64,000 nt of DNA from Flavobacterium gilvum. GTDB lineage: Bacteria > Bacteroidota > Bacteroidia > Flavobacteriales > Flavobacteriaceae. Below the pieces are notes generated by a model. That model had not been told where the DNA came from. It did not search any database and saw only the letters and a program-made list of their open reading frames with translations. A program made the translations under genes and the position numbers. Below are positions 27,045-36,600 of the stretch, piece by piece. Location of the stretch: the NCBI RefSeq assembly GCF_001761465.1, contig NZ_CP017479.1:2542001-2606000 (forward strand), given 5' to 3'. Within the stretch, counting starts at the first letter, position 1. Each line of letters starts with the position of its first letter.

Positions 27045-27419
27045 ATGAAAATTAAAATTTTAGTTGCAGTAATAGCTTTTGGAGGATTAAGTTCTTTCTC
27101 GGGTTTTGAAACAAATTTAAAGGAATATAAAAATAGTAGTGATGAAACCGAACTTTCTGAGGGAGAAAAAATAATGGCAAAACTAGACTGTGCCACTTGT
27201 CATAAAATTGATAAAAAAGTCATCGGACCATCGTATTTGGATATTGCAAAAAAATATCCACTGAATGATAAAAGCATTGGTTATTTATCGGATAAAATTA
27301 TCAAAGGAGGTTCTGGAGTTTGGGGGGCTATCCCAATGGCTCCGCATGCTGCATTAAAAAAAGATGATGCAAAAAAAGTAGCCAAATATATTTTGTCACT
27401 AAACAATAAAAAAGCGTAA
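27045..27419 (+). CDS. Monohaem c-type cytochrome
   Basis: 124 residues with a signal peptide (KIKILVAVIAFGGLSSFSG). One haem site CATCH at residues 49-53 and a distal Met at about 98 in GAIPMAPH, as in small cytochrome c551/c552. It would be periplasmic and is the likely electron acceptor of the GMC glucoside dehydrogenase of the same operon. The DUF1080 gene starts 8 bases after its stop. Confidence 0.92.
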   Translation: MKIKILVAVIAFGGLSSFSGFETNLKEYKNSSDETELSEGEKIMAKLDCATCHKIDKKVIGPSYLDIAKKYPLNDKSIGYLSDKIIKGGSGVWGAIPMAPHAALKKDDAKKVAKYILSLNNKKA

Positions 27420-27426
27420 TCAATTT

Positions 27427-28119
27427 ATGGAAAAAGGTTTTGTATCAAGGTTATTCATTGGTTGCGTGCTGTTTACGGCATTGCAAACGCTACAGGCTCA
27501 AAAAGGATTTAAGCCTCTTTTTGACGGAAAAACCACAGCAGGTTGGCATTCATATGGAAAAACATCGGCTAGTGCCGGATGGAAAGTCGAAGAAGGCGTT
27601 TTGCATTTTGATCCCGAGGCAGCCAAAAATGGTCAAGGAGGAGATTTGGTAACTGATGCTGAGTATGAAAATTTTCATTTAAAACTAGATTGGAAAGTGG
27701 CGCCAAATGCCAACAGCGGAATCATTTTTTATGTTAATGAAAATCCTGAAAAATATAAAAACACCTACGATACCGGACTAGAAATGCAGGTTTTGGATAA
27801 TAATGGACATAGTGATGGGAAAATCATCAAACACCGTGCAGGAGATCTTTATGATTTGATTCAGAGCAAATCAGAACCTGTTAAACCAGTTGGAGAATGG
27901 AACACAGCCGAAATTATTAGTAAAAAAGGAAAACTTACACTTATTTTAAACGGTGTTGTGGTAGTTGAAACGGTGCTTTGGGATGATCATTTTAAAAAAT
28001 TAATTGCAGGGAGCAAATTTGCCACCTGGCCAGGTTTTGGAACATTCAAAAAAGGTAAAATTGCTTTGCAGGATCACGGCAATAATGTGTGGTATCGCAA
28101 CATTATGATTAAAGAATAA
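27427..28119 (+). CDS. DUF1080 (3-keto-disaccharide hydrolase/lyase family) protein
   Basis: 230 residues, exported (signal peptide ends at LQAQ, residue 25). The concanavalin-like DUF1080 fold has the marks FKPLFDGKTTAGWHSYGK, GGDLVTDAEYENFHLKLDW, NSGIIFYVNE, YDTGLEMQVLDN and the terminal QDHGNNVWYRNIMIKE. Members of this family act on 3-keto glycosides, cleaving the glycosidic bond by elimination and hydration after oxidation at C3. The periplasmic position matches the exported dehydrogenase and cytochrome, so oxidation and bond cleavage may both happen outside the inner membrane. Confidence 0.9.
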   Translation: MEKGFVSRLFIGCVLFTALQTLQAQKGFKPLFDGKTTAGWHSYGKTSASAGWKVEEGVLHFDPEAAKNGQGGDLVTDAEYENFHLKLDWKVAPNANSGIIFYVNENPEKYKNTYDTGLEMQVLDNNGHSDGKIIKHRAGDLYDLIQSKSEPVKPVGEWNTAEIISKKGKLTLILNGVVVVETVLWDDHFKKLIAGSKFATWPGFGTFKKGKIALQDHGNNVWYRNIMIKE

Positions 28120-28189
28120 AATATTGGAAGTTGAAACTATCTGAATGGTTGTTCCAAAATGACCTAACCAAATAAACCAATCTATTTTT

Positions 28190-29419
28190 ATGAATACTTC
28201 AATCCGAATTAAATTATCACTGATGATGTTTCTGGAATTTTTTATCTGGGGGGCATGGTTTGTCACTTTGGGTACATTTTTGGGAAACAATTTAAAAGCT
28301 TCCGGTTCAGAAACGGCGGCAATATTTTCTACGCAATCGTGGGGTGCTATTATCGCTCCTTTTATTATTGGCTTGATTGCAGACCGTTATTTTAACGCCG
28401 AAAAAATATTGGGCATTTTACATCTTGCAGGTGCATTTTTGATGTATCAAATGTACCAGTCACCAGATGTTGGAATGTTTTATATCTATGTGTTAAGTTA
28501 TATGATTTTGTATATGCCAACATTGGCTTTGGTAAATTCTGTGGCATTCAACCAAATGAAAGATCCAGAGAAAGAGTTTGCAAATATCAGAGTCTGGGGA
28601 ACGATAGGCTGGATTTTGGCTGGTTTGGCTATTAGTTTCCTATTTCATTGGGATTCTACCGAAGCTATTGCTCAAGGATTGCTTAAAAACACATTTCTTT
28701 TAGCTGGCATCGCCGCTTTGGTTTTAGGATTGTTAAGCTTTACATTGCCTAAAACGCCACCGAAAGTGAGTGAAGGAAAAATTAAAATTGCCGATATTAT
28801 TGGTCTTGACGCTTTAAAACTTTTGAAGGATAAAAATTTCCTGATATTTTTTATTGCATCGATTCTGATTTGTATTCCGTTGGCTTTTTATTATCAAAAT
28901 GCACATCCTTTCCTGACTGCTTCTGGAGTTGAAAATCCAACAGGGAAAATGGCAATAGGGCAAATATCTGAAGCATTATTCTTGTTATCCATTCCCTTGT
29001 TTTTTTCACGTTTTGGATTCAAGAAAACAATTCTGGTAGGAATGATTGCTTGGGCAATTCGTTATGTTTTATTTGCATATGGCGATGGTGGTGAATTGAG
29101 TTTTATGCTTATTCTCGGAATCGCTTTGCACGGAATATGTTATGATTTTTTCTTTGTTTCTGGACAAATTTATACCAATTCAAAAGCGGGTGAAAAATAC
29201 AAAAGTGCGGCTCAGGGATTGATAACATTGGCGACTTATGGTATTGGGATGTTAATAGGTTTTGCAGTCGCAGGTTGGATAACAGATAATTACAAAACTA
29301 TCGAAGGAGCAATCAATTGGCAAATGGTATGGATAATTCCTGCCGGAATTGCCTTTGCGGTATTCTTGTTTTTTATCCTTTTATTTCAGGACAGAAACAA
29401 ATTGGTAAACGAAATTTAA
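28190..29419 (+). CDS. MFS transporter, nucleoside:H+ symporter (NupG-like)
   Basis: 409 residues, 12 predicted helices. Opening RIKLSLMMFLEFFIWGAWFV and QSWGAIIAPFIIGLIADRYF are characteristic of the NupG/XapB group; DPEKEFANIRVWGTIGWI and the C-terminal GMLIGFAVAGWITD agree. In keto-sugar operons of Bacteroidota this carrier type is regularly found and is presumed to take up the oxidised sugar and not nucleosides. Placed between the periplasmic DUF1080 protein and the Tat-linked TIM barrels. Confidence 0.88.
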   Translation: MNTSIRIKLSLMMFLEFFIWGAWFVTLGTFLGNNLKASGSETAAIFSTQSWGAIIAPFIIGLIADRYFNAEKILGILHLAGAFLMYQMYQSPDVGMFYIYVLSYMILYMPTLALVNSVAFNQMKDPEKEFANIRVWGTIGWILAGLAISFLFHWDSTEAIAQGLLKNTFLLAGIAALVLGLLSFTLPKTPPKVSEGKIKIADIIGLDALKLLKDKNFLIFFIASILICIPLAFYYQNAHPFLTASGVENPTGKMAIGQISEALFLLSIPLFFSRFGFKKTILVGMIAWAIRYVLFAYGDGGELSFMLILGIALHGICYDFFFVSGQIYTNSKAGEKYKSAAQGLITLATYGIGMLIGFAVAGWITDNYKTIEGAINWQMVWIIPAGIAFAVFLFFILLFQDRNKLVNEI

Positions 29420-29437
29420 ACATTTTAAAAATATAAA

Positions 29438-30331
29438 ATGAGTACAACATTTGATAGAAGAACTGCTCTAAAAGGCATTCTTGCAGGAACAGTGTCTTTG
29501 GCGATTCCAACTGGTTTATCTGCTGCGATACTTTCGGAAGAAGAATTACAATTAAAATCTAATAAATTGAAAGGAAAAATTAATCATTCGGTTGCTCGCT
29601 GGTGTTTCAATAGTTTTGATATCGAAACCCTTTGTATAGAAGCAAAAAAAATAGGAATTACAGCTATTGATTTAGTAGGTCCCAAAGATTGGCCTGTATT
29701 AAAGAAACACAATCTTGTTTCGGCTATGTGTAATGGTGCCGAAATAAATCTGGTAGACGGATTTAATGACACCAAATTTCATGAACAACTGATTAAGAAT
29801 TATACAGAAATGATTCCGCTGGTTGCCGAAGCCGGTTATAAAAACTTAATCTGTTTTAGCGGAAATAGAAGAGGAAAAACAGATGAAGAGGGTTGGAATA
29901 ATTGTGTGCTTGGGTTGCAAAAATTGATTCCATTGGCCGAAAAGCATGGAGTTATCTTGGTTATGGAATTGCTTAATAGTAAAATCAATCACAAAGACTA
30001 TCAATGTGATAAGACTTCTTGGGGTGTAGAATTGGCAAAACGACTTAATTCCGAAAATTTTAAACTGCTATATGATATTTACCATATGCAAATTGACGAA
30101 GGTGATGTCATCAGAACAATCCAAGAGAATCATAAATATTTTGCGCACTACCATACCGGCGGTGTTCCGGGGCGTGCTGAAATTGATGAAACTCAGGAAC
30201 TTAATTACGGTGCCATAATGAAAGCCATTGCTGATACTGGTTTTACAGGTTTTGTGGCGCAAGAGTTTATTCCAAAACAAAAAGATAAAATAGCTTCTTT
30301 GAAAAAAGCAATTGCCATTTGTGATATCTAA
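29438..30331 (+). CDS. Hydroxypyruvate isomerase-like TIM barrel with Tat signal (second of three)
   Basis: 297 residues. Twin-arginine signal DRRTALKGILAGTVSLAIP points to Tat export of a folded metalloenzyme. Barrel marks: RWCFNSFDIETLCIEAKKIG, VMELLNSKINHKDYQCD, LLYDIYHMQIDEGDVI, FAHYHTGGVPGRAEID and GFVAQEFIPKQ, as in hydroxypyruvate isomerase. The real substrate is probably a keto-sugar derived from the same operon. 18 bases past the MFS gene, 13 before the next barrel. Confidence 0.87.
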   Translation: MSTTFDRRTALKGILAGTVSLAIPTGLSAAILSEEELQLKSNKLKGKINHSVARWCFNSFDIETLCIEAKKIGITAIDLVGPKDWPVLKKHNLVSAMCNGAEINLVDGFNDTKFHEQLIKNYTEMIPLVAEAGYKNLICFSGNRRGKTDEEGWNNCVLGLQKLIPLAEKHGVILVMELLNSKINHKDYQCDKTSWGVELAKRLNSENFKLLYDIYHMQIDEGDVIRTIQENHKYFAHYHTGGVPGRAEIDETQELNYGAIMKAIADTGFTGFVAQEFIPKQKDKIASLKKAIAICDI

Positions 30332-30344
30332 TCAATAAGAAATA

Positions 30345-31214
30345 ATGAAAAGAAGAGATTTTATAATTAACAGCGGTTTGGCATTAGGAGTAATAGCAGT
30401 TGCTCCTTCTTTTGCCTTTTCCTCTAAACCAAAAAATATTGGTATTCAATTATATACTTTAAGAGAGTCATTTTCGAAAGACGTAAAAGGGGTTTTAGAA
30501 CTAGTAGCTAAGTCTGGATATAAAGAGGTAGAACCGTATGGTTACTCACGTGAAAAAGGTTTTTTCGGGACTTCGCCAAAAGAATTCAAAAAAATACTGA
30601 TGGATAATGGACTAAAAGCACCAAGCGGTCATTATGAATTTAGTGAATTTATGAAAAGCAATTCAACCGATTTCCTCAAAGCTTCCATCGAATGTGCTAA
30701 TCAATTAGGAAGCGAATATGTGGTTGTTCCTCATTTGGACAAAGAAATAAGAAGCAATCTAGACGATTATAAAAAAATTGCGAAAAAACTAAACGAAGCG
30801 GCGGTTTTATGTAAACAATTAGGATTAAAATTGGCTTATCATAACCATGATTTTGAGTTCACGAAGTACGAAAATCAAACGGGTTATGATATTTTATTAC
30901 AGGAAACTGATAAAAAATTAGTCGATTTTGAAATGGATTTGTATTGGATGATTCGCTCAGGAAATGATCCTTTGAAATTTTTTAAAGCCAATCCCGGCCG
31001 ATTTAAGATGTGGCATATAAAAGATATGGATAAATCCAAAGAGGAATGGAACACAGAAGTTGGTAAAGGGAGCATCAATTTTAAAGCTATTTTTGCGGAA
31101 GCGAGACTTTCGGGAATGCAGCACTTTTTTGTAGAGCAGGAAACGAATTACATTCCAACACCGTCAGATTCTATTAAAACAAGTTGGGAATATGTGTCGA
31201 AAGAATTGATTTGA
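30345..31214 (+). CDS. Sugar phosphate isomerase/epimerase-like TIM barrel with Tat signal (third of three)
   Basis: 289 residues. Tat-type start MKRRDFIINSGLALGVIAVA. Barrel marks: NIGIQLYTLRESFSKD, KEVEPYGYSREKGFFG, LAYHNHDFEFTKYENQTGYD, DFEMDLYWMIRSGNDP and KMWHIKDMDKSKEEWN with the usual Glu, Asp, His and Glu ligands (last in FVEQETNY). Last gene of the operon, followed by a terminator at 31253-31285. Sequence is clearly different from the two other barrels, so each may do a separate step. Confidence 0.87.
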   Translation: MKRRDFIINSGLALGVIAVAPSFAFSSKPKNIGIQLYTLRESFSKDVKGVLELVAKSGYKEVEPYGYSREKGFFGTSPKEFKKILMDNGLKAPSGHYEFSEFMKSNSTDFLKASIECANQLGSEYVVVPHLDKEIRSNLDDYKKIAKKLNEAAVLCKQLGLKLAYHNHDFEFTKYENQTGYDILLQETDKKLVDFEMDLYWMIRSGNDPLKFFKANPGRFKMWHIKDMDKSKEEWNTEVGKGSINFKAIFAEARLSGMQHFFVEQETNYIPTPSDSIKTSWEYVSKELI

Positions 31215-31628
31215 TTCTAACTTTTTTTGATTATTAAGCAAAAAAAGAAAAGGCCTTTAAATAGCAATGTTTAAAGGCTTTTGACTTTTAAAGTTTTTTT
31301 TGAAACTTGTTTTGGCGGGGAAAGGAGCCCCTTCGCCTGAATTTTGAGCCAGTATACATAAGGTTTGACACGTTTTTATAAGAACAGGTACACCAATAGG
31401 GTAACTCTAAATTTTTAAAATGAAATATAAATATCAAGTTATTATAGAAAAAAATAATTCAGTAATGTTCTTTTTCCAAGAAAGATTTTCCAGAGAACAG
31501 ATTGCCGCAATTTTGCGGTAACATCGTAATTACTTTATAAAAGTTTTAAAAAGACCATCTAATTCCGGAGTAAAAAAACCAATCAAATTTTGATAAATAA
31601 ATAACAGAATGGTTTAAAAATCATTCCC
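31215..31628. other. Gap between keto-sugar operon and PUL, with a doubtful small frame
   Basis: Besides the terminator at 31253-31285, the gap has a short frame at 31420-31521 (33 residues, starts MKYKYQVIIEKNN, ends FSREQIAAILR) whose last part resembles one helix of a helix-turn-helix; it may be a gene remnant or chance. A short hairpin TTGCCGCAA/TTGCGGTAA overlaps its end. Nothing else is supported. Confidence 0.4.
31253..31285 (+). terminator. Terminator of the keto-sugar operon
   Basis: GCCTTTAAA (31253-31261) pairs with TTTAAAGGC (31270-31278), loop of 8 bases, followed by TTTTGACTTTT. It lies 39 bases past the last stop of the operon. Confidence 0.7.
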
Positions 31629-32225
31629 TTATTCTGAAATAGAATCTCTATTAGCTGGATGGAAAAGCAAAAGCAATACCATATTTTTTTTGTCTTTTAA
31701 TTTTTCCTTTAATATTTTATACGCTTTGCTTATTTGGGCTTCAACTGTCTTAATCGAAACATCCAAGTGTTCAGCAATTTCAATATTAGTAAGTCCCTCC
31801 TTTTTGCTCAGAATAAATACCTGCTGACACTTAGTTGGCAGATTTTGAATTTCTTTATTGATAATTACCAGCATACGTTCAATTGAACTTTCATCTGTTG
31901 TTTCAACTACGTGCTGTATCGATTCAATATATTTTTTCTGTAGAAGCATCATCGCTTTATTCTGCTGATAATTGTTTATGAATTCATTGTAAACAGATTT
32001 ATACAAAAAACTTTGAATTGAAAATTCAGGATTAAGTTTATTTCTGTTTTTCCATGTTTTTAAAAATACATTTTGAACAATATCTTGCGCCATTGAATAA
32101 TCGTTGACAAGTGTCAATGCATAGGTATGAAGTTTTTTATGAAACTTATTTAGCAGAAATTCATAGGCCTTTTCTTCTCCATTTGTAAGGCTTTGCATTA
32201 AAAACGTATTGTCATCAAAACTCAT
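31629..32225 (-). CDS. ECF RNA polymerase sigma factor
   Basis: The start is set at the ATG at 32225 (MSFDDNTFLMQSLTNGEEKA, 198 residues); the frame stays open up to 32492, but that extension is hydrophobic, overlaps the divergent FecR gene and is rejected. Region 2 is seen in ALTLVNDYSMAQDIVQNVFLKTW, region 4 in LPTKCQQVFILSKKEGLTNIEIA and VSIKTVEAQISKAYKIL. Bacteroidota sigma of this type work with a FecR anti-sigma factor and an STN-carrying SusC to switch on one glycan locus. Here the sigma gene is divergent from FecR, while such pairs are often co-directional. Confidence 0.92.
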   Translation of the reverse strand: MSFDDNTFLMQSLTNGEEKAYEFLLNKFHKKLHTYALTLVNDYSMAQDIVQNVFLKTWKNRNKLNPEFSIQSFLYKSVYNEFINNYQQNKAMMLLQKKYIESIQHVVETTDESSIERMLVIINKEIQNLPTKCQQVFILSKKEGLTNIEIAEHLDVSIKTVEAQISKAYKILKEKLKDKKNMVLLLLFHPANRDSISE

Positions 32226-32343
32226 AAAAAGGTATTTATTCAGCAATAATAAGAAAAAAAAAATATGAATATAAAATAAAAACGATAAAAAAATTAGGGT
32301 ATTGTAATTCTGTCTTGTATCATATATAAAAACCCCCACAAAA

Positions 32344-33510
32344 ATGGATTTTAAAGAAATTGAAATTATAATCATTAAGTATTTTTCCCAGTCGGCAAAT
32401 ATGTCTGATTTGGATATTTTAAACCAATGGATAGAAGTTCCAGAAAACCAATTGATTTTCCTGGAATATGTAAAAACGCATTTTGCAGTCACATTAGCTA
32501 TGAGTGATCCGGATATAGAATCTGTTAAAGAGATATTGCTGAAAGAGATTAGAAAAGAAAAGAAGAGAGTTCGTATCTATCGACTCCGTGCAATAATGAA
32601 ATACGCCGCAATAGCTGTTGTATTTTTAGGGATAGGTATTTTAATGCAGAAGAATATCTTTGGCAATAACATTACTAAAGAAATAATTGTACCTAGAAAA
32701 GATGTAATTACATTAAAATTAGGAGATGGAAATGTCAAAATTATTTCTGCTGATGGAACTTCAAAAGTATATGATGCCAACGGAAAGGTTGTCGGCGAAC
32801 AGAATGGCAAAGAGCTGGTATATACAAATAATGGCAAAGCAACTAAATTAGTATATAATACTCTAACAATTCCTAGAGGAAGACGTTTTAATATTACCCT
32901 TTCCGATGGAACAGTAGTGTATTTAAATGCCGGAAGTTCTATGACTTATCCAGTTCAGTTTATTAAAAACAAAAATCGAAAGATATTCTTAACAGGTGAA
33001 GCTTATTTTGATGTCACTCACGATAAAAAACATCCATTTATTGTCAATGCCAGCAAACTAGATGTACAGGTTTACGGGACAAAATTCAATGTCAGTAATT
33101 ATCCGGAAGATCAGGCCACTGATGTAGTGCTTGTTGAAGGCTCCGTAGGTATGTCACAGGCGGGACTCCCTCAAAAGGCTGAAAACGAATTCTTTTTAAC
33201 TCCCGGATATAAAGGAACTTTCAACAAAGAGGACAAGAAAATTTCTAACGAAAAGGTAAATACTTCATTATATACGTCATGGATGACCGGTAATCTTGTT
33301 TTTAGAAATGAATCTTTTGCAAAGATTGTTAAAAAATTAGAACTGCACTACAACGTGCAAATTATCAATAATAACAAAAATTTGGCAAACGAAACTTTTA
33401 ATGCCACAATTGAAACTGATCATGAAACCATTGAACAGGTATTCAATTACTTTAAAAAAGTTTATCAGATTGACTACACTATTGTAGAAAACAAAATTAT
33501 AATCAATTAA
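32344..33510 (+). CDS. FecR-type anti-sigma factor
   Basis: 388 residues. An N-terminal cytosolic sigma-binding part (residues 1-80, ILNQWIEVPENQLIFLEYV), one membrane segment (about 86-103, MKYAAIAVVFLGIGILM), then the periplasmic FecR domain with RGRRFNITLSDGTVVYLNAGSSMTYP, FLTGEAYFDVTHDKKHPFIV and VYGTKFNVSNYPEDQ, and a DUF4974 end (RNESFAKIVKKLELHYNVQI). It should hold the ECF sigma factor until the SusC STN domain signals substrate transport. 177 bases ahead of SusC in the same direction. Confidence 0.93.
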   Translation: MDFKEIEIIIIKYFSQSANMSDLDILNQWIEVPENQLIFLEYVKTHFAVTLAMSDPDIESVKEILLKEIRKEKKRVRIYRLRAIMKYAAIAVVFLGIGILMQKNIFGNNITKEIIVPRKDVITLKLGDGNVKIISADGTSKVYDANGKVVGEQNGKELVYTNNGKATKLVYNTLTIPRGRRFNITLSDGTVVYLNAGSSMTYPVQFIKNKNRKIFLTGEAYFDVTHDKKHPFIVNASKLDVQVYGTKFNVSNYPEDQATDVVLVEGSVGMSQAGLPQKAENEFFLTPGYKGTFNKEDKKISNEKVNTSLYTSWMTGNLVFRNESFAKIVKKLELHYNVQIINNNKNLANETFNATIETDHETIEQVFNYFKKVYQIDYTIVENKIIIN

Positions 33511-33687
33511 ATCAATACAATGCCTATGAATTAGCGTTTCACAAACAATTTAGACTAACGATCACTTTATAGCCTTTCCAAATCAAAATCATTTGATAAA
33601 AAAAAAATCGGAAAATGCTCGAACATCTCCCGATTAGGTAAAGTGATTAAATCGCAATGACTAATCACCAATTAACACTCCAAAATT

Positions 33688-36600
33688 ATGAAAAAACCAC
33701 CAAAGGCCAATGGATTATTTCCGGCGTGCTTAAAATTTGATTTAAAAATGAAGTTATCACTATTATTTTTTGTCACTGCAAGCTTTGTTATACAAGCAAA
33801 TGAATCGTATTCCCAAAAAACAAAAATTTCTTTAAATAGAGAAAACACTACAGTAAAGGAAATAATCGATGAAATTGAAACTACTACAGAATTTAAGTTT
33901 TTATTTAATACCAAGGCTGTTGATTTAAACCGAAGGGTTTCTGTCAAAGTCCAAAAAGTGTCAGTAAATGTTATACTCGATCTTCTTTTTAAAGGGTCTG
34001 ATACTTCATACGAAATTGATGATCGAAAGATTTTACTAACTAAAACAAAAAAAAACAAGACAGAAATTGTCAGTTTGCCCAATCCTGTTGATCTGCCTCC
34101 TATAGTTGTAAAAGGGACAGTCTTAGATTCTAAAGGACTTCCTGTATCTGGAGCCAATGTCCTAGTAAAAGGGACTAATGTTGCCACAGAAACAGATTTA
34201 GATGGTAATTTCTCGATTAATGTACCTGATAAATCATCCAAGTTGGTTATTTCTTATATAGGTATGGAATCACAAGAAGTTGCCATTGGGAATAGTCCGC
34301 TTAAAATTGTTTTAAAAGATCAAGGACAAAAATTAGATGACGTGGTTGTTATTGGATATGGTACGCAAAAAAAAATATCCCAAACTGGAGCCATTACAAA
34401 AATAAAAACCCAAGAATTAAACAATATTCCAGCTTCAAACCTTTCTACTTTGTTAGCTAACAGAGCTTCTGGAGTTTTCGTTCAGACAGCTTCTGGAATA
34501 CCTGGTCGAGCATCTATTGTCAAAATTAGGGCCTCTTCCTCATGGAATGGTGGAACTCCTTTATTTGTAATAGATGGTGTAATCCGGGATCAAGCAAGTT
34601 TTGATCTCTTGGACCCTAGTCAAATTGAAGATATCACTATTTTAAAAGATGCAGCATCAGCTGCTATATATGGATCACGTTCTGCAGATGGTGTTTTATT
34701 GGTCAGAACAAAAGTTGGTAAAATAGGTAAACCAGTTGTCCAATTCAATTCTGCTTTTGGTGTATATAGTCATCCAGAGATTGACGATTTATATATGGAT
34801 CCAAATTATGGAATGGATGTTATGAATGCTATAAAACCAGGCTCAGTGAATGATTATGATAGAGCTTGGGTTAACAAGAATAATCCCGATGGGAGGTTGT
34901 GGTATAACGAAGCTTATGAGAATCCAACAAATCAAAAAATTGGTTTGAATATTTCAGGAGGTAATGAATATATTACCTACTTCTTTGGAGGATCATATTA
35001 TAATGAAAATGGATTTTTGCCACAAGTAGGTTATAAAAAATATAATTTGAGATCAAATGTTCAAGTCAAAATAGCTAAAGATCTGACGGCGGGAATAAAT
35101 ATAAATGGGAGTAATGGACTTAATCATAGATTTGGCTTAGCTCTTTCTAATTCGAATGCGGATCCTCTTGATGTTGGACAGTATTATGGAATATTGAGAT
35201 ATATGGGAGGCGGATTTACTCCCCCTTATATTGACGGCAAACCTGTTTCCCCAGGTTGGTTGGGAGGTAATGCTATTGATGTTATGAGAAATGGGGGATA
35301 TTGGAAAAAAGAAGATCAGAAGAATGATGTGCTTCTTTCACTAGAGTATAAACCTTCTTTCATCAAAGGATTGTCATTGAAGGGGTCTTACAGTTCTAAT
35401 ACAGATAATACTTTTATTAAAACTTTTGAGAAAAAACTTATAAATTATCATTTTAAGCCAGATCCATTGAGTGCTACAGGTTCTGTTTTAACAAATGAAT
35501 TAGTGAGTAGCGAACCGGGAGGATCCCCATCGCAGCCCTATATTGGAAATGAAAATGGGAAACTTAAATCGTATCAGATAAATGGAATAATAACTTATGA
35601 TACTCGTTTTAAGGATCATCATTTCAATATTGTTGGAGTTTTTGAAAAGTATGGGTCTAATTATACGTTCTCAAAATTATATAAATACGATTTTCCATAT
35701 TATACTTCTGATCAGTTTTTATTTGCCAGTCCAGCCTCTACCAATACACAAGGTTCTGGTTTTGAAACTGAAGAAGCCCGTTTATCGTATGTGGGTAGGC
35801 TTAATTACGATTATGCAGATAAGTATTTGTTATCATCATCAGTTCGTGTAGATGGATCAATGAAGTTCGCACCAAACAAAAGATGGGGTACGTTTCCTTC
35901 TACTTCTCTAGGGTGGGTAGTTTCCAAAGAGAATTTCTTTGCAGAATCAAAAATAGGATCTGTTATAGATTTTATGAAACTTCGTTTTTCTTACGGAGCT
36001 ACAGGAAATGATTCCGTTGGTGGATGGCAGTGGAAAGATTTATATAATGCTGCCACTTATCCTTCAGGTAATCCTGTGACTAGTAATACTTTTTATGTTG
36101 GGAACCCTGGGTCGCAATCATCCATATTGCAATATGGAGGTATTGCTAACCCTAATCTTACTTGGGAAACATCTGAAGCGTATAATATTGGTCTTGATTT
36201 GACATTCTTCAAGAATTGGAATTTTACTGTAGAGGCATGGAAAAAACATTCATATAATATTTTAGGTGAGCGTATCCTTGCGCTACCAGTTGAATTTGGA
36301 ACAAATTATCCGGCTGAAAATTATGGAATTGTTGATGCACATGGAATTGAATTTGAATTAGGCTATGTAAATGGTACAATTGGTAAAGATTTTACGTATA
36401 ATGTACATGCAAATTTTGGTTTGGCAGAGACTAATGTGGTGAAAAAAGATTATGCAGCAAATTCATTGCCAGCTCAAAATCCAAACGGAAAACCATTAAA
36501 TTACTTGGTAGGATATCAAGATACGGGTATTATCCGTACACAAGAGGACTTGAATAAATTACCAGCTGGTTATAAAATATTTGGGGCTACTCCAGAATTG

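Noticed and set aside
31420..31521. Transposase N-terminus
   Set aside because: The 33-residue frame shows only a weak helix-turn-helix likeness and no terminal repeats or further transposase sequence; kept only as a remark on the gap.
32226..32492. N-terminal extension of the ECF sigma factor
   Set aside because: The extra stretch is hydrophobic, overlaps the divergent FecR gene and does not resemble sigma region 2; ATG 32225 gives the normal size.
33672..34241. 189-residue minus-strand frame
   Set aside because: Antisense to the start of SusC, covering the STN and plug region; no features of its own.
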